From Candidatus Heimdallarchaeota archaeon (GTDB lineage: Archaea > Asgardarchaeota > Heimdallarchaeia > JABLTI01), in assembly GCA_019058275.1 (NCBI GenBank), contig JAHLVW010000036.1, positions 1 to 64,000 on the forward strand: a stretch of 64,000 nucleotides of DNA, in the 5' to 3' direction. The position numbers and the translations under genes were made by a program. Below are positions 9,564 through 19,277 of this stretch, one piece after another. A model generated the notes under the pieces. It did no database searches and was not told the DNA's origin. It saw nothing but the letters and a program-made list of their open reading frames with translations. Every line of letters starts with the position of its first letter. Positions within the stretch are counted from its first letter, which is position 1.

Positions 9564-10261
9564 TCAATGAAATCTTGCAAAATCTCGAAACTCTTCAGCT
9601 TTTCTACGCTCAAGCAAACGCATTTCTACTTGACCCTTTGCTTTTAGAGAACTAAGATAAATTCTTTGAGTTTCTTCATCCATTGGCACATTATTCATCG
9701 AAAGCTCTAATTCATCTATTGGTATTCGTAATTTAATCATTTGATCTTTGATAGAAGAGATTTCATTTAATGGAAGAAGTAAATCTATATCTTCTTTGAA
9801 TTTGATTTTCTCAGCAAACTCTTCCAACCAGATGCCACCCAATACAAATACAGGTTCCCCACTTGGTAAAAAGACCATATTGACTATTTTCCCAAACTTG
9901 TTGTCATTAGAATCAAAAATTTTCACTCGTTTTAGGTTAGAGTATGTAAAGGCATTTTCTGGAATTGTACCTTCTTCCAATTTATGTCTTAGTTTATCCT
10001 TCTGAATATTGATCTTAATTGTATCATCAGTAATTTCTGTAATTGAATCGCATGGAATCACAGGATCAATATCATCAATGAACCCATTAATTCCCTTAAT
10101 TCTTCCCAACGACTACCACCAATAATAAATGAATGAAGTCTGTAGTTAGAATCAAAAACAACATCAATTATTCTTCCTACAACAAGACCATCTTGACTTA
10201 TTACACTTTTTTTTCGCAGATCAGAAATTGATCTATGTTTATCTAATTCACATAACCCCAA
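9564..10261 (-). CDS. tandem PRC-barrel domain protein split by an apparent frameshift (two overlapping ORFs 10058-10261 and 9564-10109)
   Basis: Upstream ORF ends ...VVGRIIDVVFDSNYRLHSFIIGGSRWEELRE; the other frame continues GINGFIDDIDPVIPCDSITEITDD...DNKFGKIVNMVFLPSGEPVFVLGGIWLEEF. Confidence 0.7.
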
Positions 10262-10452
10262 AATAAATCACAAATGAACATAAAAAGAATCTTTGCAATA
10301 AAACTTTCGTTTTAAATTAAAGTAATCTAATAGTAATTGCTAAACTGCTTCAATAATTACTTGTAATTCCTTTCAAAATGCTTTTATTTGTTAACAATTC
10401 CCAGAAATTATATCTATAGATAATAAAACTAACAAGAAAGGAGTCTAGTCAA

Positions 10453-11607
10453 ATGGGCCTTTTACTTGAATTTGAAGGAAAGAAAGTTTTCCAAAAAGCA
10501 GGCATACCATTGCTTCCTGGTAAAGTTGCGAAAAACTTGAAAGAAGCTTTAGCTGCTGCAGATGAATTGGGCTATCCTGTTGTTATCAAAGGACAAATTC
10601 TTCATGGAGGACGAGGAAAAGCAGGATTAATTAAAGTGGTGAAGGATAAGAAAGAGTTAGAAAAAGTAACTCCTAAGATCCTTAAAGGTACAATTAAGGA
10701 TATGAAAGTTCAAAATGTTTTAATTGAAAAAGCAGCAAAAATCGTTAATGAACTTTACATTAGTTCTATGTTTGATACCTATTCTCGAGAAATCATTTTC
10801 ATTATGAGTACAGAAGGTGGAGTTGATATTGAAGCAGTTGCAGAAGAAACTCCTGATAAAGTACGAAAAGAACGTTTTCCAATAGATTTTGCTTTCAAAT
10901 CTGATACTGCAAAAGATTTAGCTAAAAGTCTAGGATTCAAAGGTGACGAACTGAAACAACTTTCTGATATTCTTGTTAAAATGTGGGAAGCTATGCATAC
11001 AATGGACTTACAACTTGTGGAGATTAATCCACTAGCTGAATTAGATGGTGGTAAAATCATTGCTCTTGATTCTAAAGTAATCATTGATGATAATGCTATT
11101 TACAGAAACCCTCTCTATCAAGAATTTATGAATGAGAGAATCCCAGATGATCCATTAGAAGACAAAGCAGCAAGTTTTGATGTTGCTTTTGTTCGTCTCG
11201 ATGGTGATATTGGTATAATTGGGAATGGTGCTGGACTAGTTATGGGTACAGTTGATCTTATAGCTGAATTTGGTGGTCGACCAGCAAACTTCTTGGATGT
11301 TGGTGGTGGTGCCAGTACTGAGAGAGTTTTGAATGCTCTAAGTATTGTAAAAGCTGTAGGTGAAGAAGGTGAACCCATTGATGTTTTATTAGTAAACATC
11401 TTTGGGGGCATAACTAGATGTGATGATGTAGCTAAAGCAGTTATTGAAGTTCGAGATAAACTTGGACTTGAGATGCCTTTTGTTGTTCGATTAGTTGGTA
11501 CTAAACAAAAAGAAGGTATGGCTATTCTAGATAAAGCGGGAATGAACGCTTTTACTGAAATGGAACCTGCTGTTAAAAGAGCAGTAGAGATTGCTAAATC
11601 TAAATAA
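10453..11607 (+). CDS. sucC: succinyl-CoA synthetase (ADP-forming) beta subunit
   Basis: LEFEGKKVFQKAGIPLLPGKVAKN...PVVIKGQILHGGRGKAG...VEINPLAELDGG...NIFGGITRCDDVAKAV. Confidence 0.95.
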   Translation: MGLLLEFEGKKVFQKAGIPLLPGKVAKNLKEALAAADELGYPVVIKGQILHGGRGKAGLIKVVKDKKELEKVTPKILKGTIKDMKVQNVLIEKAAKIVNELYISSMFDTYSREIIFIMSTEGGVDIEAVAEETPDKVRKERFPIDFAFKSDTAKDLAKSLGFKGDELKQLSDILVKMWEAMHTMDLQLVEINPLAELDGGKIIALDSKVIIDDNAIYRNPLYQEFMNERIPDDPLEDKAASFDVAFVRLDGDIGIIGNGAGLVMGTVDLIAEFGGRPANFLDVGGGASTERVLNALSIVKAVGEEGEPIDVLLVNIFGGITRCDDVAKAVIEVRDKLGLEMPFVVRLVGTKQKEGMAILDKAGMNAFTEMEPAVKRAVEIAKSK

Positions 11608-11622
11608 TGGTGGGGTTAAAAA

Positions 11623-12489
11623 ATGAAAATTTTAGTAGATAAAGATACAAAAGTCCTTGTCCAAGGTATAACTGGAAATCAAGGTACGTTCCATACGATA
11701 GCAATGATGGAATATGGCACCAATGTTGTTGCCGGTGTTACTCCTAAAAGAGGGGGTCAAGAAGTTAATGGAGTCCCTGTTTATAATACTATAAAGGAAG
11801 CACAAGAAAAGCATCAAATTGATGCAACAGTTATCTTCGTTCCAGCAAAATTCACAAGTGGTGCTATCAATGAAGCTATTGACGCGGATATTCCACTGAT
11901 AGTTGTTATAACAGAACAGGTACCAGTATGGGATGTTGCAAGAGCTGTTATAAAAGCAAAAGAAAAAGGAATCACAATTATTGGACCAAATACACCTGGG
12001 ATAGTATCCACTGATGGTTGTAAATTAGGAATTATGCCTAATTCTATTTTCAAACTAGGAAATGTTGGTGTCATCGCACGAAGTGGAACATTATCTTATG
12101 AAGTTATCTGGAATCTGACAATAGAAGATTTAGGTCAGACTACCTGTATTGGCATCGGTGGTGATCCAAGTCATGGTTTGGGTTTTGTTGAAGGTCTTGA
12201 GATGTTTGAAAAAGATCCAAATACTAAAGCAATAGTTCTAATTGGTGAAATCGGTGGTACTGAAGAGGAACATGCTGCTGAATACATTAAAGATCATGTC
12301 TCAAAACCAGTTGTAGCTTTTATTGGTGGAAGACAAGCCCCTCCAGGTAAGAAAATGGGACACGCTGGAGCAATTGTTTCTGGTGGTAAAGGAACGGCTG
12401 TTTCAAAGATTAAAGTTCTTGAAGAAGCAGGTGTCAGTGTTGCCCGTTTACTCAGTGAAGTTCCTAAACTTGTAAAGAAGAAATTATAA
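11623..12489 (+). CDS. sucD: succinyl-CoA synthetase alpha subunit
   Basis: [33 protein letters not shown]...[11 protein letters not shown]...[18 protein letters not shown]. Confidence 0.96.
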   Translation: MKILVDKDTKVLVQGITGNQGTFHTIAMMEYGTNVVAGVTPKRGGQEVNGVPVYNTIKEAQEKHQIDATVIFVPAKFTSGAINEAIDADIPLIVVITEQVPVWDVARAVIKAKEKGITIIGPNTPGIVSTDGCKLGIMPNSIFKLGNVGVIARSGTLSYEVIWNLTIEDLGQTTCIGIGGDPSHGLGFVEGLEMFEKDPNTKAIVLIGEIGGTEEEHAAEYIKDHVSKPVVAFIGGRQAPPGKKMGHAGAIVSGGKGTAVSKIKVLEEAGVSVARLLSEVPKLVKKKL

Positions 12490-12507
12490 TTCAATTTATA
12501 GAACACA

Positions 12508-12551
12508 ATCAAACCATTTACAAGGTTTGATTATCCCTTTCCCTTTTTTCT
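12508..12551 (+). terminator. putative hairpin terminator after sucD
   Basis: ATCAAACC-8 nt-GGTTTGAT perfect 8-bp stem followed by a pyrimidine/T-rich run. Confidence 0.45.
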
Positions 12552-12708
12552 CATTAGAATGTACTTTAATTGTTAGAATGAAAAGATTTTTTGATGATTA
12601 ATGCATGACTAGAAATGTGTATTAAATCACAAACCTTGAGAAATAGATTTATCAATTGATGTGAATAATACTTTATTAACTAAAATGATTACATTTAGGA
12701 GATAAACG

Positions 12709-13200
12709 ATGGCTTCAGAATGGGTTATGTACATATCTATTGTTGCAATAGGAGTTCTAGCTATTGCTGGCGTTACTCTTACATTTAATGCCATTAATAC
12801 TAATACGCTTGAAAATACCGTAGAGGTTGGCTTGAATGAAATTGTTAACACTGTTGCAGAAGAGCTAAAAAACATCCTTGAGATTGGGTTAAACACTGAT
12901 CCATTAACTCGAGTAGTTATTAATCGCACTCTGAATCTCCCAACAGGTTTATCAGGCCATGCTTATGAAGTCCATTTCAGAGTACTTCCCGGGGCAAAAC
13001 ATTGGTATATAGAGGTTGTTGATATAGATGATCCCGAAGTAGACAGCATTCCATATGAAACAACCATCCCTTGGAGAAATGTAACTCTTAGTAGTGCTGG
13101 AGGTACGGGACTACCAGTAATTTACAGTTATGAAACTCAGCATTTCCTGAGTTTTGTTAGAAATGAAGGTTCAGATGCCTTTAGAATAATAATTTGGTAA
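12709..13200 (+). CDS. small secreted/membrane-anchored protein of a type IV pilus-like locus (putative minor pilin)
   Basis: N-terminal hydrophobic helix MASEWVMYISIVAIGVLAIAGVTLTF; directly upstream of pilus ATPase. Confidence 0.55.
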   Translation: MASEWVMYISIVAIGVLAIAGVTLTFNAINTNTLENTVEVGLNEIVNTVAEELKNILEIGLNTDPLTRVVINRTLNLPTGLSGHAYEVHFRVLPGAKHWYIEVVDIDDPEVDSIPYETTIPWRNVTLSSAGGTGLPVIYSYETQHFLSFVRNEGSDAFRIIIW

Positions 13201-13208
13201 TAAGATAG

Positions 13209-14771
13209 GTGTGCAGAAAAATGACTGAGAAATTTCCGCAAGATGATGATAAATTCAAACCTGTTTCCTCAATTGAATCAGCTCCGCTATTGGAAGAGAC
13301 ATATCCATTAATTCCTCCTTTTAGTTATTGTTTGATTCAAACAGATCCCATCTCAAATAGAACTCAATATGTTGTTGTTGAAGTACCTTTAGAGCAGAAA
13401 GAAGAAGAGAAATTTGCAATCATAAAACAAATTCTTATTGAAGAATTAGATGTTGATTTCTCCCTTCTAAAGGAAAAGGATCGTGCAGCAGAATATCTAA
13501 GAAGAAAGGTCTTTGACATCGTTAAAGATTATAACTTAAAATTGAAAGAGGAATCATTTGATCGTATTTTGTATTATGTCCAGAGAGACTTGTTAGGTTT
13601 TGGTAAAATTGAACCTATGTTAAAGGATCATATGATTGAAGATATTTCTTGTGATGGTGTTGGTGTACCTCTCTATGTCTGGCACCGAAAGCATGAATCA
13701 ATTCCATCAAATATTGTTTTTGATGATGCTGAGGAACTGGATTCTTTTGTAATAAAATTAGCTCAAAGATCCGGTCGACATATTAGTGTTGCTAATCCTA
13801 TTGTTGACGCTTCATTAGCTGATGGCAGTCGTATTAACATTACCTATGGTAAAGAAGTCACACAAAGAGGATCAACTTTCACTATTCGTAAATTCAGATC
13901 AGATCCAATGACCATAACCGATTTAATTATGCTAAATACTATGGATCCATTGATTGGTGCATTTTATTGGTTCGTTATTGAGAATCGTCATTCAGTTATG
14001 ATTGCTGGTGGAGTTGCTTCAGGTAAAACAACATTACTAAATTGTATTTCAATGTTCATTCTTCCAGATGCTAAGATTGTCTCTATAGAAGATACTGCTG
14101 AAGTTAATCTTCCCCATGAAAATTGGATACCTTCCGTTGCGAGATTAGGATTTGGTGGTATTGAAAAGGATGGTCGAAAGAGAGGAGAGATCTCTATGTT
14201 TGATCTTCTTAAAGCTGCTCTAAGACAAAGACCTGACTACATTCTAGTAGGTGAAATCCGTGGTGAAGAAGCTTACATGTTGTTCCAATCTATGGCTACA
14301 GGTCATCTTGGTTTAGCAACAATTCACGGTGATTCAGTAGAATCAGTTATTCACAGGTTAGAATCAGAACCTATGAACATCCCAAGAACCTTACTACGTT
14401 CATTAGATATTGTATGTGTTCAAGCTAAAGTAAGACTTGGTGGAAAATTCATGAGAAGGACTGCAGCTGTAACAGAAATAGCGGGTGTTGATCCTGTTAC
14501 AAATGAATTACTTACAAATCCTATCTTCAAGTGGAATCCTCGAGAAGATAATTTCACTTTCTATGGCCGTTCATATATTGTTGAAAGAATTAGAGATCAA
14601 TTAGGTTGGTCAGACCAAAAATGCTGGGATGAAATTGAAAAGAGAAAAATTATTCTCCGCTGGATGGTTAAGAAGAAAATTAGACACTGGCAAGATGTAG
14701 CAACAATAATTCGAGAATATTATAGCAATCCACAGAAAACATATGAGCGAGCTAAGAGAGGATTGCTATAA
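13209..14771 (+). CDS. type II/IV secretion system (TadA/FlaI/VirB11-like) ATPase
   Basis: GGVASGKTTLLNCISMFILPDAKIVSIEDTAEVNLPHENWIPSVARLG...RPDYILVGEIRGEEAYMLFQSMATGHLGLATIHGDS. Confidence 0.93.
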   Translation: MCRKMTEKFPQDDDKFKPVSSIESAPLLEETYPLIPPFSYCLIQTDPISNRTQYVVVEVPLEQKEEEKFAIIKQILIEELDVDFSLLKEKDRAAEYLRRKVFDIVKDYNLKLKEESFDRILYYVQRDLLGFGKIEPMLKDHMIEDISCDGVGVPLYVWHRKHESIPSNIVFDDAEELDSFVIKLAQRSGRHISVANPIVDASLADGSRINITYGKEVTQRGSTFTIRKFRSDPMTITDLIMLNTMDPLIGAFYWFVIENRHSVMIAGGVASGKTTLLNCISMFILPDAKIVSIEDTAEVNLPHENWIPSVARLGFGGIEKDGRKRGEISMFDLLKAALRQRPDYILVGEIRGEEAYMLFQSMATGHLGLATIHGDSVESVIHRLESEPMNIPRTLLRSLDIVCVQAKVRLGGKFMRRTAAVTEIAGVDPVTNELLTNPIFKWNPREDNFTFYGRSYIVERIRDQLGWSDQKCWDEIEKRKIILRWMVKKKIRHWQDVATIIREYYSNPQKTYERAKRGLL

Positions 14772-14842
14772 TAGTATCAATTTTGCTAAATCATGAAAGT
14801 TTAAATGTATAAAAGCTATGAATTAAAGAGGAAGGAAATTCA

Positions 14843-15718
14843 ATGAGTAAATCATTCAGAAGAATAGCATATCTGCGCCTTGGCAGAATTATTGAACCAA
14901 TTTTACCACGATTTAGTGAGCTTGGAAAAACTTTACAAAAAGCTGGTATGGACGTCAGCTTGAGGATGTATCTGGCAACAGCAGTTTTTACAACAGTTAT
15001 TGGTCTTATTCTAGGATTTCCTGTTGGTATAGGTATATTTTATGCTGTTAATCTTGAATTCAATGCTAATGTATGGATAGGAGCAATTGTAGTAGGTATT
15101 CTTGTACCGTTAGTAATTATGCTTGGTTTCTACATATATCCAAGTTATGTAACTAATAATCGCAAAAGAGCTTTGGAGTCATCTCTTCCAACAGCAAGTT
15201 CATTTTTAGCAGCAATGGCTTCTGCAGGTGTTGCACCAGATAAAGCTTTTATGGCTTTAGCTAATGAGAATATTCGGTTAGAGATAGCCAAGGAAGCTGA
15301 AAAAATAACAAGAAATATTGAAATTCTTGGTTATGATTTACTTTCAGCAATGGAATTTGCTGCTGAGAATTCTCCTTCGAAAGTATATGCTGCTTTCCTT
15401 GAAGGATTGGTTTCTGTAGTCACCTCTGGTGGTGACATGACTGCTTACCTAACAAATGAAACAAAGTCATTAATGCGAGATAAAATCAGAGAAGAGAAAG
15501 AATTTATCGAAGGTCTAGGTGTCATTGCAGAACTATTCTTAGTTATTGGAGTTGTAGCTCCGATTTTCTTTGTCATTATGCTTGCAGTGTTAGCAATCAT
15601 GGCTTCAGATTCAGGCAATCAAGGAACAGTTTTAATGACTCTATTAACCTATGTTCTGATACCGATAGGCATGTCAATTATAATTGTCTTAATTGATGGA
15701 ATGCAACCAACTGAATAA
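14843..15718 (+). CDS. type II secretion F / TadC-FlaJ-like integral membrane protein
   Basis: 291 aa, multiple TM segments, SFLAAMASAGVAPDKAFMALANEN... T2SSF-like; directly downstream of ATPase. Confidence 0.82.
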   Translation: MSKSFRRIAYLRLGRIIEPILPRFSELGKTLQKAGMDVSLRMYLATAVFTTVIGLILGFPVGIGIFYAVNLEFNANVWIGAIVVGILVPLVIMLGFYIYPSYVTNNRKRALESSLPTASSFLAAMASAGVAPDKAFMALANENIRLEIAKEAEKITRNIEILGYDLLSAMEFAAENSPSKVYAAFLEGLVSVVTSGGDMTAYLTNETKSLMRDKIREEKEFIEGLGVIAELFLVIGVVAPIFFVIMLAVLAIMASDSGNQGTVLMTLLTYVLIPIGMSIIIVLIDGMQPTE

Positions 15719-15758
15719 AAACAGAAATAGAAGGTATTACTACTTTTCTTTTTTTCAT

Positions 15759-16142
15759 TTATTGAATTCTTTGTATAAATTTTTCCTTGTTAACAACATG
15801 GCGTTCATGAATACCTTTGCCAATTTCATGTTCACTATCAAATGCTGAAACTTCAAAAACAAGATGTTTTCTATCAACAGATATTAGTTTAGCAATCACT
15901 CTTATCTCTGCTCCCTCTTTAGATGCTTTTAAATGTCTAATATCTACTCGAGTTCCAACAGTTATCCATCCTTCTGGCAGATGTTCTTGAGCAGCTAACA
16001 TAGCAGTATGTTCCATCATAAGAATCATAGATGGTGTTGATAATACAGCAACCTTGCCACTACCAAGAAAATCAGCAATATGTTTTTCTTCAACAAGATA
16101 CATCTCTATTTTTTCGATTCCTTCTGGTACATTAATTTCCAT
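15759..16142 (-). CDS. hot-dog fold thioesterase (FlK-like)
   Basis: VAVLSTPSMILMMEHTAMLAAQEHLPEGWITVGTRVDIRHLKAS...HERHVVN. Confidence 0.82.
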   Translation of the reverse strand: MEINVPEGIEKIEMYLVEEKHIADFLGSGKVAVLSTPSMILMMEHTAMLAAQEHLPEGWITVGTRVDIRHLKASKEGAEIRVIAKLISVDRKHLVFEVSAFDSEHEIGKGIHERHVVNKEKFIQRIQ

Positions 16143-16220
16143 TGCTTACACCTATCTAAATTAAATAATCAATAAAAATAAGAAAAATTAGTATAGAGCG
16201 AGGAAAATGATCTTAATCCT

Positions 16221-16484
16221 CTATTGTAAAGCTCTAGTTTCTTTTACTGCTTGATGTTTCAAACATTTGTTACAAATGTAACCACCATATGGTCGGTTAG
16301 ATCGAACAGTGCTTTTTGCAGGACTGAAATTTCTTCGTAATAATTTTCTTTTAGAACTGGTAATTTTCTCGTTACAAATTGCACATCTACCTAAACCTGA
16401 TTTATTTGGCATCTTATGACCCTTAGATGGACTTTTTGGTGGTTTTCGCCAAACTTTTTTTGCGAAGCGTTCACTTGGTTTCAT
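16221..16484 (-). CDS. rpl34e: 50S ribosomal protein L34e
   Basis: GRCAICNEKITSSKRKLLRRNFSPAKSTVRSNRPYGGYICNKCLKHQAVKE. Confidence 0.88.
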   Translation of the reverse strand: MKPSERFAKKVWRKPPKSPSKGHKMPNKSGLGRCAICNEKITSSKRKLLRRNFSPAKSTVRSNRPYGGYICNKCLKHQAVKETRALQ

Positions 16485-16741
16485 GGTTCCACTGATCCTT
16501 TACAATCTTACTAATAATAAGCGGATTTTTTACTATTTTTGAATCTTGTGTTTACAATGGAGTTATAAGTTTTACTTTCTACTTGATATCATGATTAGAT
16601 AACTCGCATTTTTCTTTTAGTTTTACATCGAAAAGTATTTTTTTTCCTTATTTATTGAATAATAAGAAATCTTTTATTAAGTACTATTTGCCAATTATTC
16701 ATTAGAAGTAATGGTAATTAAAAAACAAGGAGAACATAAGT

Positions 16742-17326
16742 TTGGGTTGGTTAAGCTGGTTAAATCCCATTGGAGCATGGTTTGCACAAATCTTTGATGC
16801 AATTGGAGTTCTTCATATTCCAGGATCTACATATTTCATAATTCTCTTCAATATATTAATTGCAGTTCTGATGAGTTTACTCACTCGGGCTTTAATCGAC
16901 GTTGATAAAATTGGTCGACATCAAAAGGAAATAAAGGTTCATGGTAATAATAAGAAAAAAGCTATGGATACTGCAGATAAAAAGCTATGGCAAAAAGTCC
17001 AGAGAAGAGAAGAATATATTAAGAAAATACAAAGCGAAATGATGATCCAACAAATGAAACCAATGTTGATTTGGTTTATTCCAATAACAATGATTTTCTT
17101 CTTAATGAGATCAGCATTTCTGAATATACCTGTTGCGTGGATGCCGTTCAGATTTCCAGAGATTTGGATTATAATACAGAATCTCAAATACTATGGAAAT
17201 CTCACTTGGATGGGTTTTACTGGCTGGTACTTCCTTACTTCAATAGGTTTAGGAAATTATGTACGGCGGTTCATGAAAGCAACACCAGGTGGAACAGGTG
17301 TCTCACCGACAACTATGACTGTTTAA
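16742..17326 (+). CDS. DUF106 (EMC3/TMCO1/Oxa1-superfamily) membrane protein
   Basis: TTG start; three TM segments with a charged cytosolic coiled-coil between TM1 and TM2; adjacent to L34e as commonly seen in archaea. Confidence 0.8.
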   Translation: MGWLSWLNPIGAWFAQIFDAIGVLHIPGSTYFIILFNILIAVLMSLLTRALIDVDKIGRHQKEIKVHGNNKKKAMDTADKKLWQKVQRREEYIKKIQSEMMIQQMKPMLIWFIPITMIFFLMRSAFLNIPVAWMPFRFPEIWIIIQNLKYYGNLTWMGFTGWYFLTSIGLGNYVRRFMKATPGGTGVSPTTMTV

Positions 17327-17328
17327 AT

Positions 17329-17370
17329 CCCACAGATTACCTGTGGGTTATCTTATTCTTTTTTATCAAT
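17329..17370 (+). terminator. putative hairpin terminator
   Basis: CCCACAG-ATTAC-CTGTGGG followed by TTATCTTATTCTTTTTTATC. Confidence 0.55.
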
Positions 17371-17434
17371 TAACAGCGAAGCATAAAGGCAACACTTTTT
17401 AGCAAAGAGATACTGATTTAACTCTTGAAATAAA

Positions 17435-18370
17435 ATGACTGAAAGATCATTTCTTGGGAAGAGTATAGTCTCTATAAGAGACTTAGACAAAGAAGATTTG
17501 GATCTCATTTTGCAAGAAGCCGAAAAGATGGAAAAAATCATTCATTCTGGCAAGAAACCTCTTGATGGCAAAATTATGGCTGCTCTTTTTTTAGAGCCAA
17601 GTACTAGAACTAGATTAAGTTTTGAAGCTGCTATGCATCGTTTGGGAGGTTATGTAATAACTGTTTCAGACCCAAAATCTTCATCAGCAGCAAAAGGTGA
17701 AAGTCTCTCAGATACTATTAGAACTGTTGAGAATTATTCGGATATAATTGTAATTCGACATCCAATGGAGGGTTCTGCTCGTTTAGCAGCAGAATTTTCA
17801 AGTGTACCAATTATCAATGGCGGTAGTGGTTCAGAGGAACACCCAACACAAGCATTGTTAGACCTTTACACTCTGAAGAAAGAGTTGAAGAATATTAAAG
17901 GTAAAAGAATCGCAATTGTTGGTGACCTCAAGTATGGTAGAACTGTGCATTCATTAGCTTATTCTCTCTCGAAATATAAAGATGTGATAATTGATTTTGT
18001 TTCACCACCATCACTAAAGATCAGAGAAGAAATAAAATCAGACTTAACAGATGCTGGTATAGAATTTCACGAAGTTGAATCATTAAGTGAAGTCATAGCA
18101 AGAGTAGACTCAATTTACATGACAAGAATACAAAAAGAACGTTTTGCACAAGAGAGTGAATATGAAAAAGTGAAAGATGCATTTGTACTAACGAAGAAAT
18201 TACTAGAAAACACTAAAGGATCCATTCCTGTGCTACATCCACTACCAAGAGTTAACGAAATTTCTTATGATGTAGATGAAACCAATCATGCTGTATACTT
18301 TAAACAAATATTTAATGGAGTTCTAGTAAGAATGGCTTTACTAAACATGATACTTGGAGGTAAAATCTAA
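17435..18370 (+). CDS. pyrB: aspartate carbamoyltransferase catalytic subunit
   Basis: FLEPSTRTRLSFEAAMHRLGG...HPTQALLDLYTL...HPLPRVNEIS. Confidence 0.97.
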   Translation: MTERSFLGKSIVSIRDLDKEDLDLILQEAEKMEKIIHSGKKPLDGKIMAALFLEPSTRTRLSFEAAMHRLGGYVITVSDPKSSSAAKGESLSDTIRTVENYSDIIVIRHPMEGSARLAAEFSSVPIINGGSGSEEHPTQALLDLYTLKKELKNIKGKRIAIVGDLKYGRTVHSLAYSLSKYKDVIIDFVSPPSLKIREEIKSDLTDAGIEFHEVESLSEVIARVDSIYMTRIQKERFAQESEYEKVKDAFVLTKKLLENTKGSIPVLHPLPRVNEISYDVDETNHAVYFKQIFNGVLVRMALLNMILGGKI

Positions 18371-18406
18371 TTACCAAAAGAAAGCTGAGTTTAGGAGTTA
18401 TATGAA

Positions 18407-18895
18407 ATGTCAAGTAACGAATTAAAAGTTTCTAAAATCAAAGAAGGTACAGTTATCGATCATGTAAATGCAGGTATGGCTCTAATTGTTCTCGAGATGC
18501 TTGGAATAACTGGAACAGAAGGAACGGTTGCAACATTGTCTATGAATGTTCCAAGTAAGAAGAGTACTAAGAAAGATATTGTTAAGATTGAGAAACGATT
18601 TCTCCATAGAAATGAAATTAACCAGATTGCTTTGATAAGCCCAAATGCAACTATAAATGAAATTAAGGATTATAAAGTTGTTAATAAATTCCAAGTTGAA
18701 TTGCCAGATGTTGTCATTGGCTTTCCTAAATGCATCAATCCGAGATGTATCACAAATGCACGAGAACCTCCAAAACAAACCTACTATGTTAAGAGTATAA
18801 ACCCACTAAAAATCAGATGCAAATATTGCAATATCGATATGAATCAAAGTGATGTTGTAAAACAACTAACAAAATTCCAAGGTTTAACTAAATAG
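18407..18895 (+). CDS. pyrI: aspartate carbamoyltransferase regulatory subunit
   Basis: VSKIKEGTVIDHVNAGMALIVLEMLGI...C-terminal zinc site CINPRCITN...CKYC. Confidence 0.96.
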   Translation: MSSNELKVSKIKEGTVIDHVNAGMALIVLEMLGITGTEGTVATLSMNVPSKKSTKKDIVKIEKRFLHRNEINQIALISPNATINEIKDYKVVNKFQVELPDVVIGFPKCINPRCITNAREPPKQTYYVKSINPLKIRCKYCNIDMNQSDVVKQLTKFQGLTK

Positions 18896-18911
18896 TAAGA
18901 TAAATAGTAGC

Positions 18912-18945
18912 ATTCCCCTTGTGGGAATATCTATTTACCTTTTTC
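18912..18945 (+). terminator. putative hairpin terminator after pyrI
   Basis: ATTCCC-CTTGT-GGGAAT followed by T-rich tract. Confidence 0.45.
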
Positions 18946-18950
18946 TAAAA

Positions 18951-19145
18951 TTAAAGGTCAATAATTGGTATTGAAATTCTTGTTCGTATAGCTTCAGCTT
19001 CATTTACTGATACTTTGATAGTGTAGAGTCTTTTTTTGGTTCGGAATTTCATTTTTACGATATCACCAATTCTTTTCACTCTGCATTCAGTAGCTTGAGC
19101 AATTATTTCGTCTAGTTTTGATAAGTCTTTGATTTCAACGGGCAT
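18951..19145 (-). CDS. rpl38e: 50S ribosomal protein L38e
   Basis: MPVEIKDLSKLDEIIAQATECRVKRIGDIVKMKFRTKKRLYTIKV, 64 aa, L38e-like. Confidence 0.78.
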   Translation of the reverse strand: MPVEIKDLSKLDEIIAQATECRVKRIGDIVKMKFRTKKRLYTIKVSVNEAEAIRTRISIPIIDL

Positions 19146-19277
19146 GATGTTCCCTTCTTATTTTTGATTTATACTACTCGTTCTTCATATTGCTGAGTAT
19201 TTAAGATTTTGTTTTAGAAAGAATTTTCAGTTCATAAAGATGTCTAAAAAAAAGAAAATTAAATCACTGTAGCATTA

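Noticed and set aside
10779-12512. Antisense ORFs over sucC/sucD
   Set aside because: Shadow ORFs opposite highly conserved genes with no recognisable motifs.
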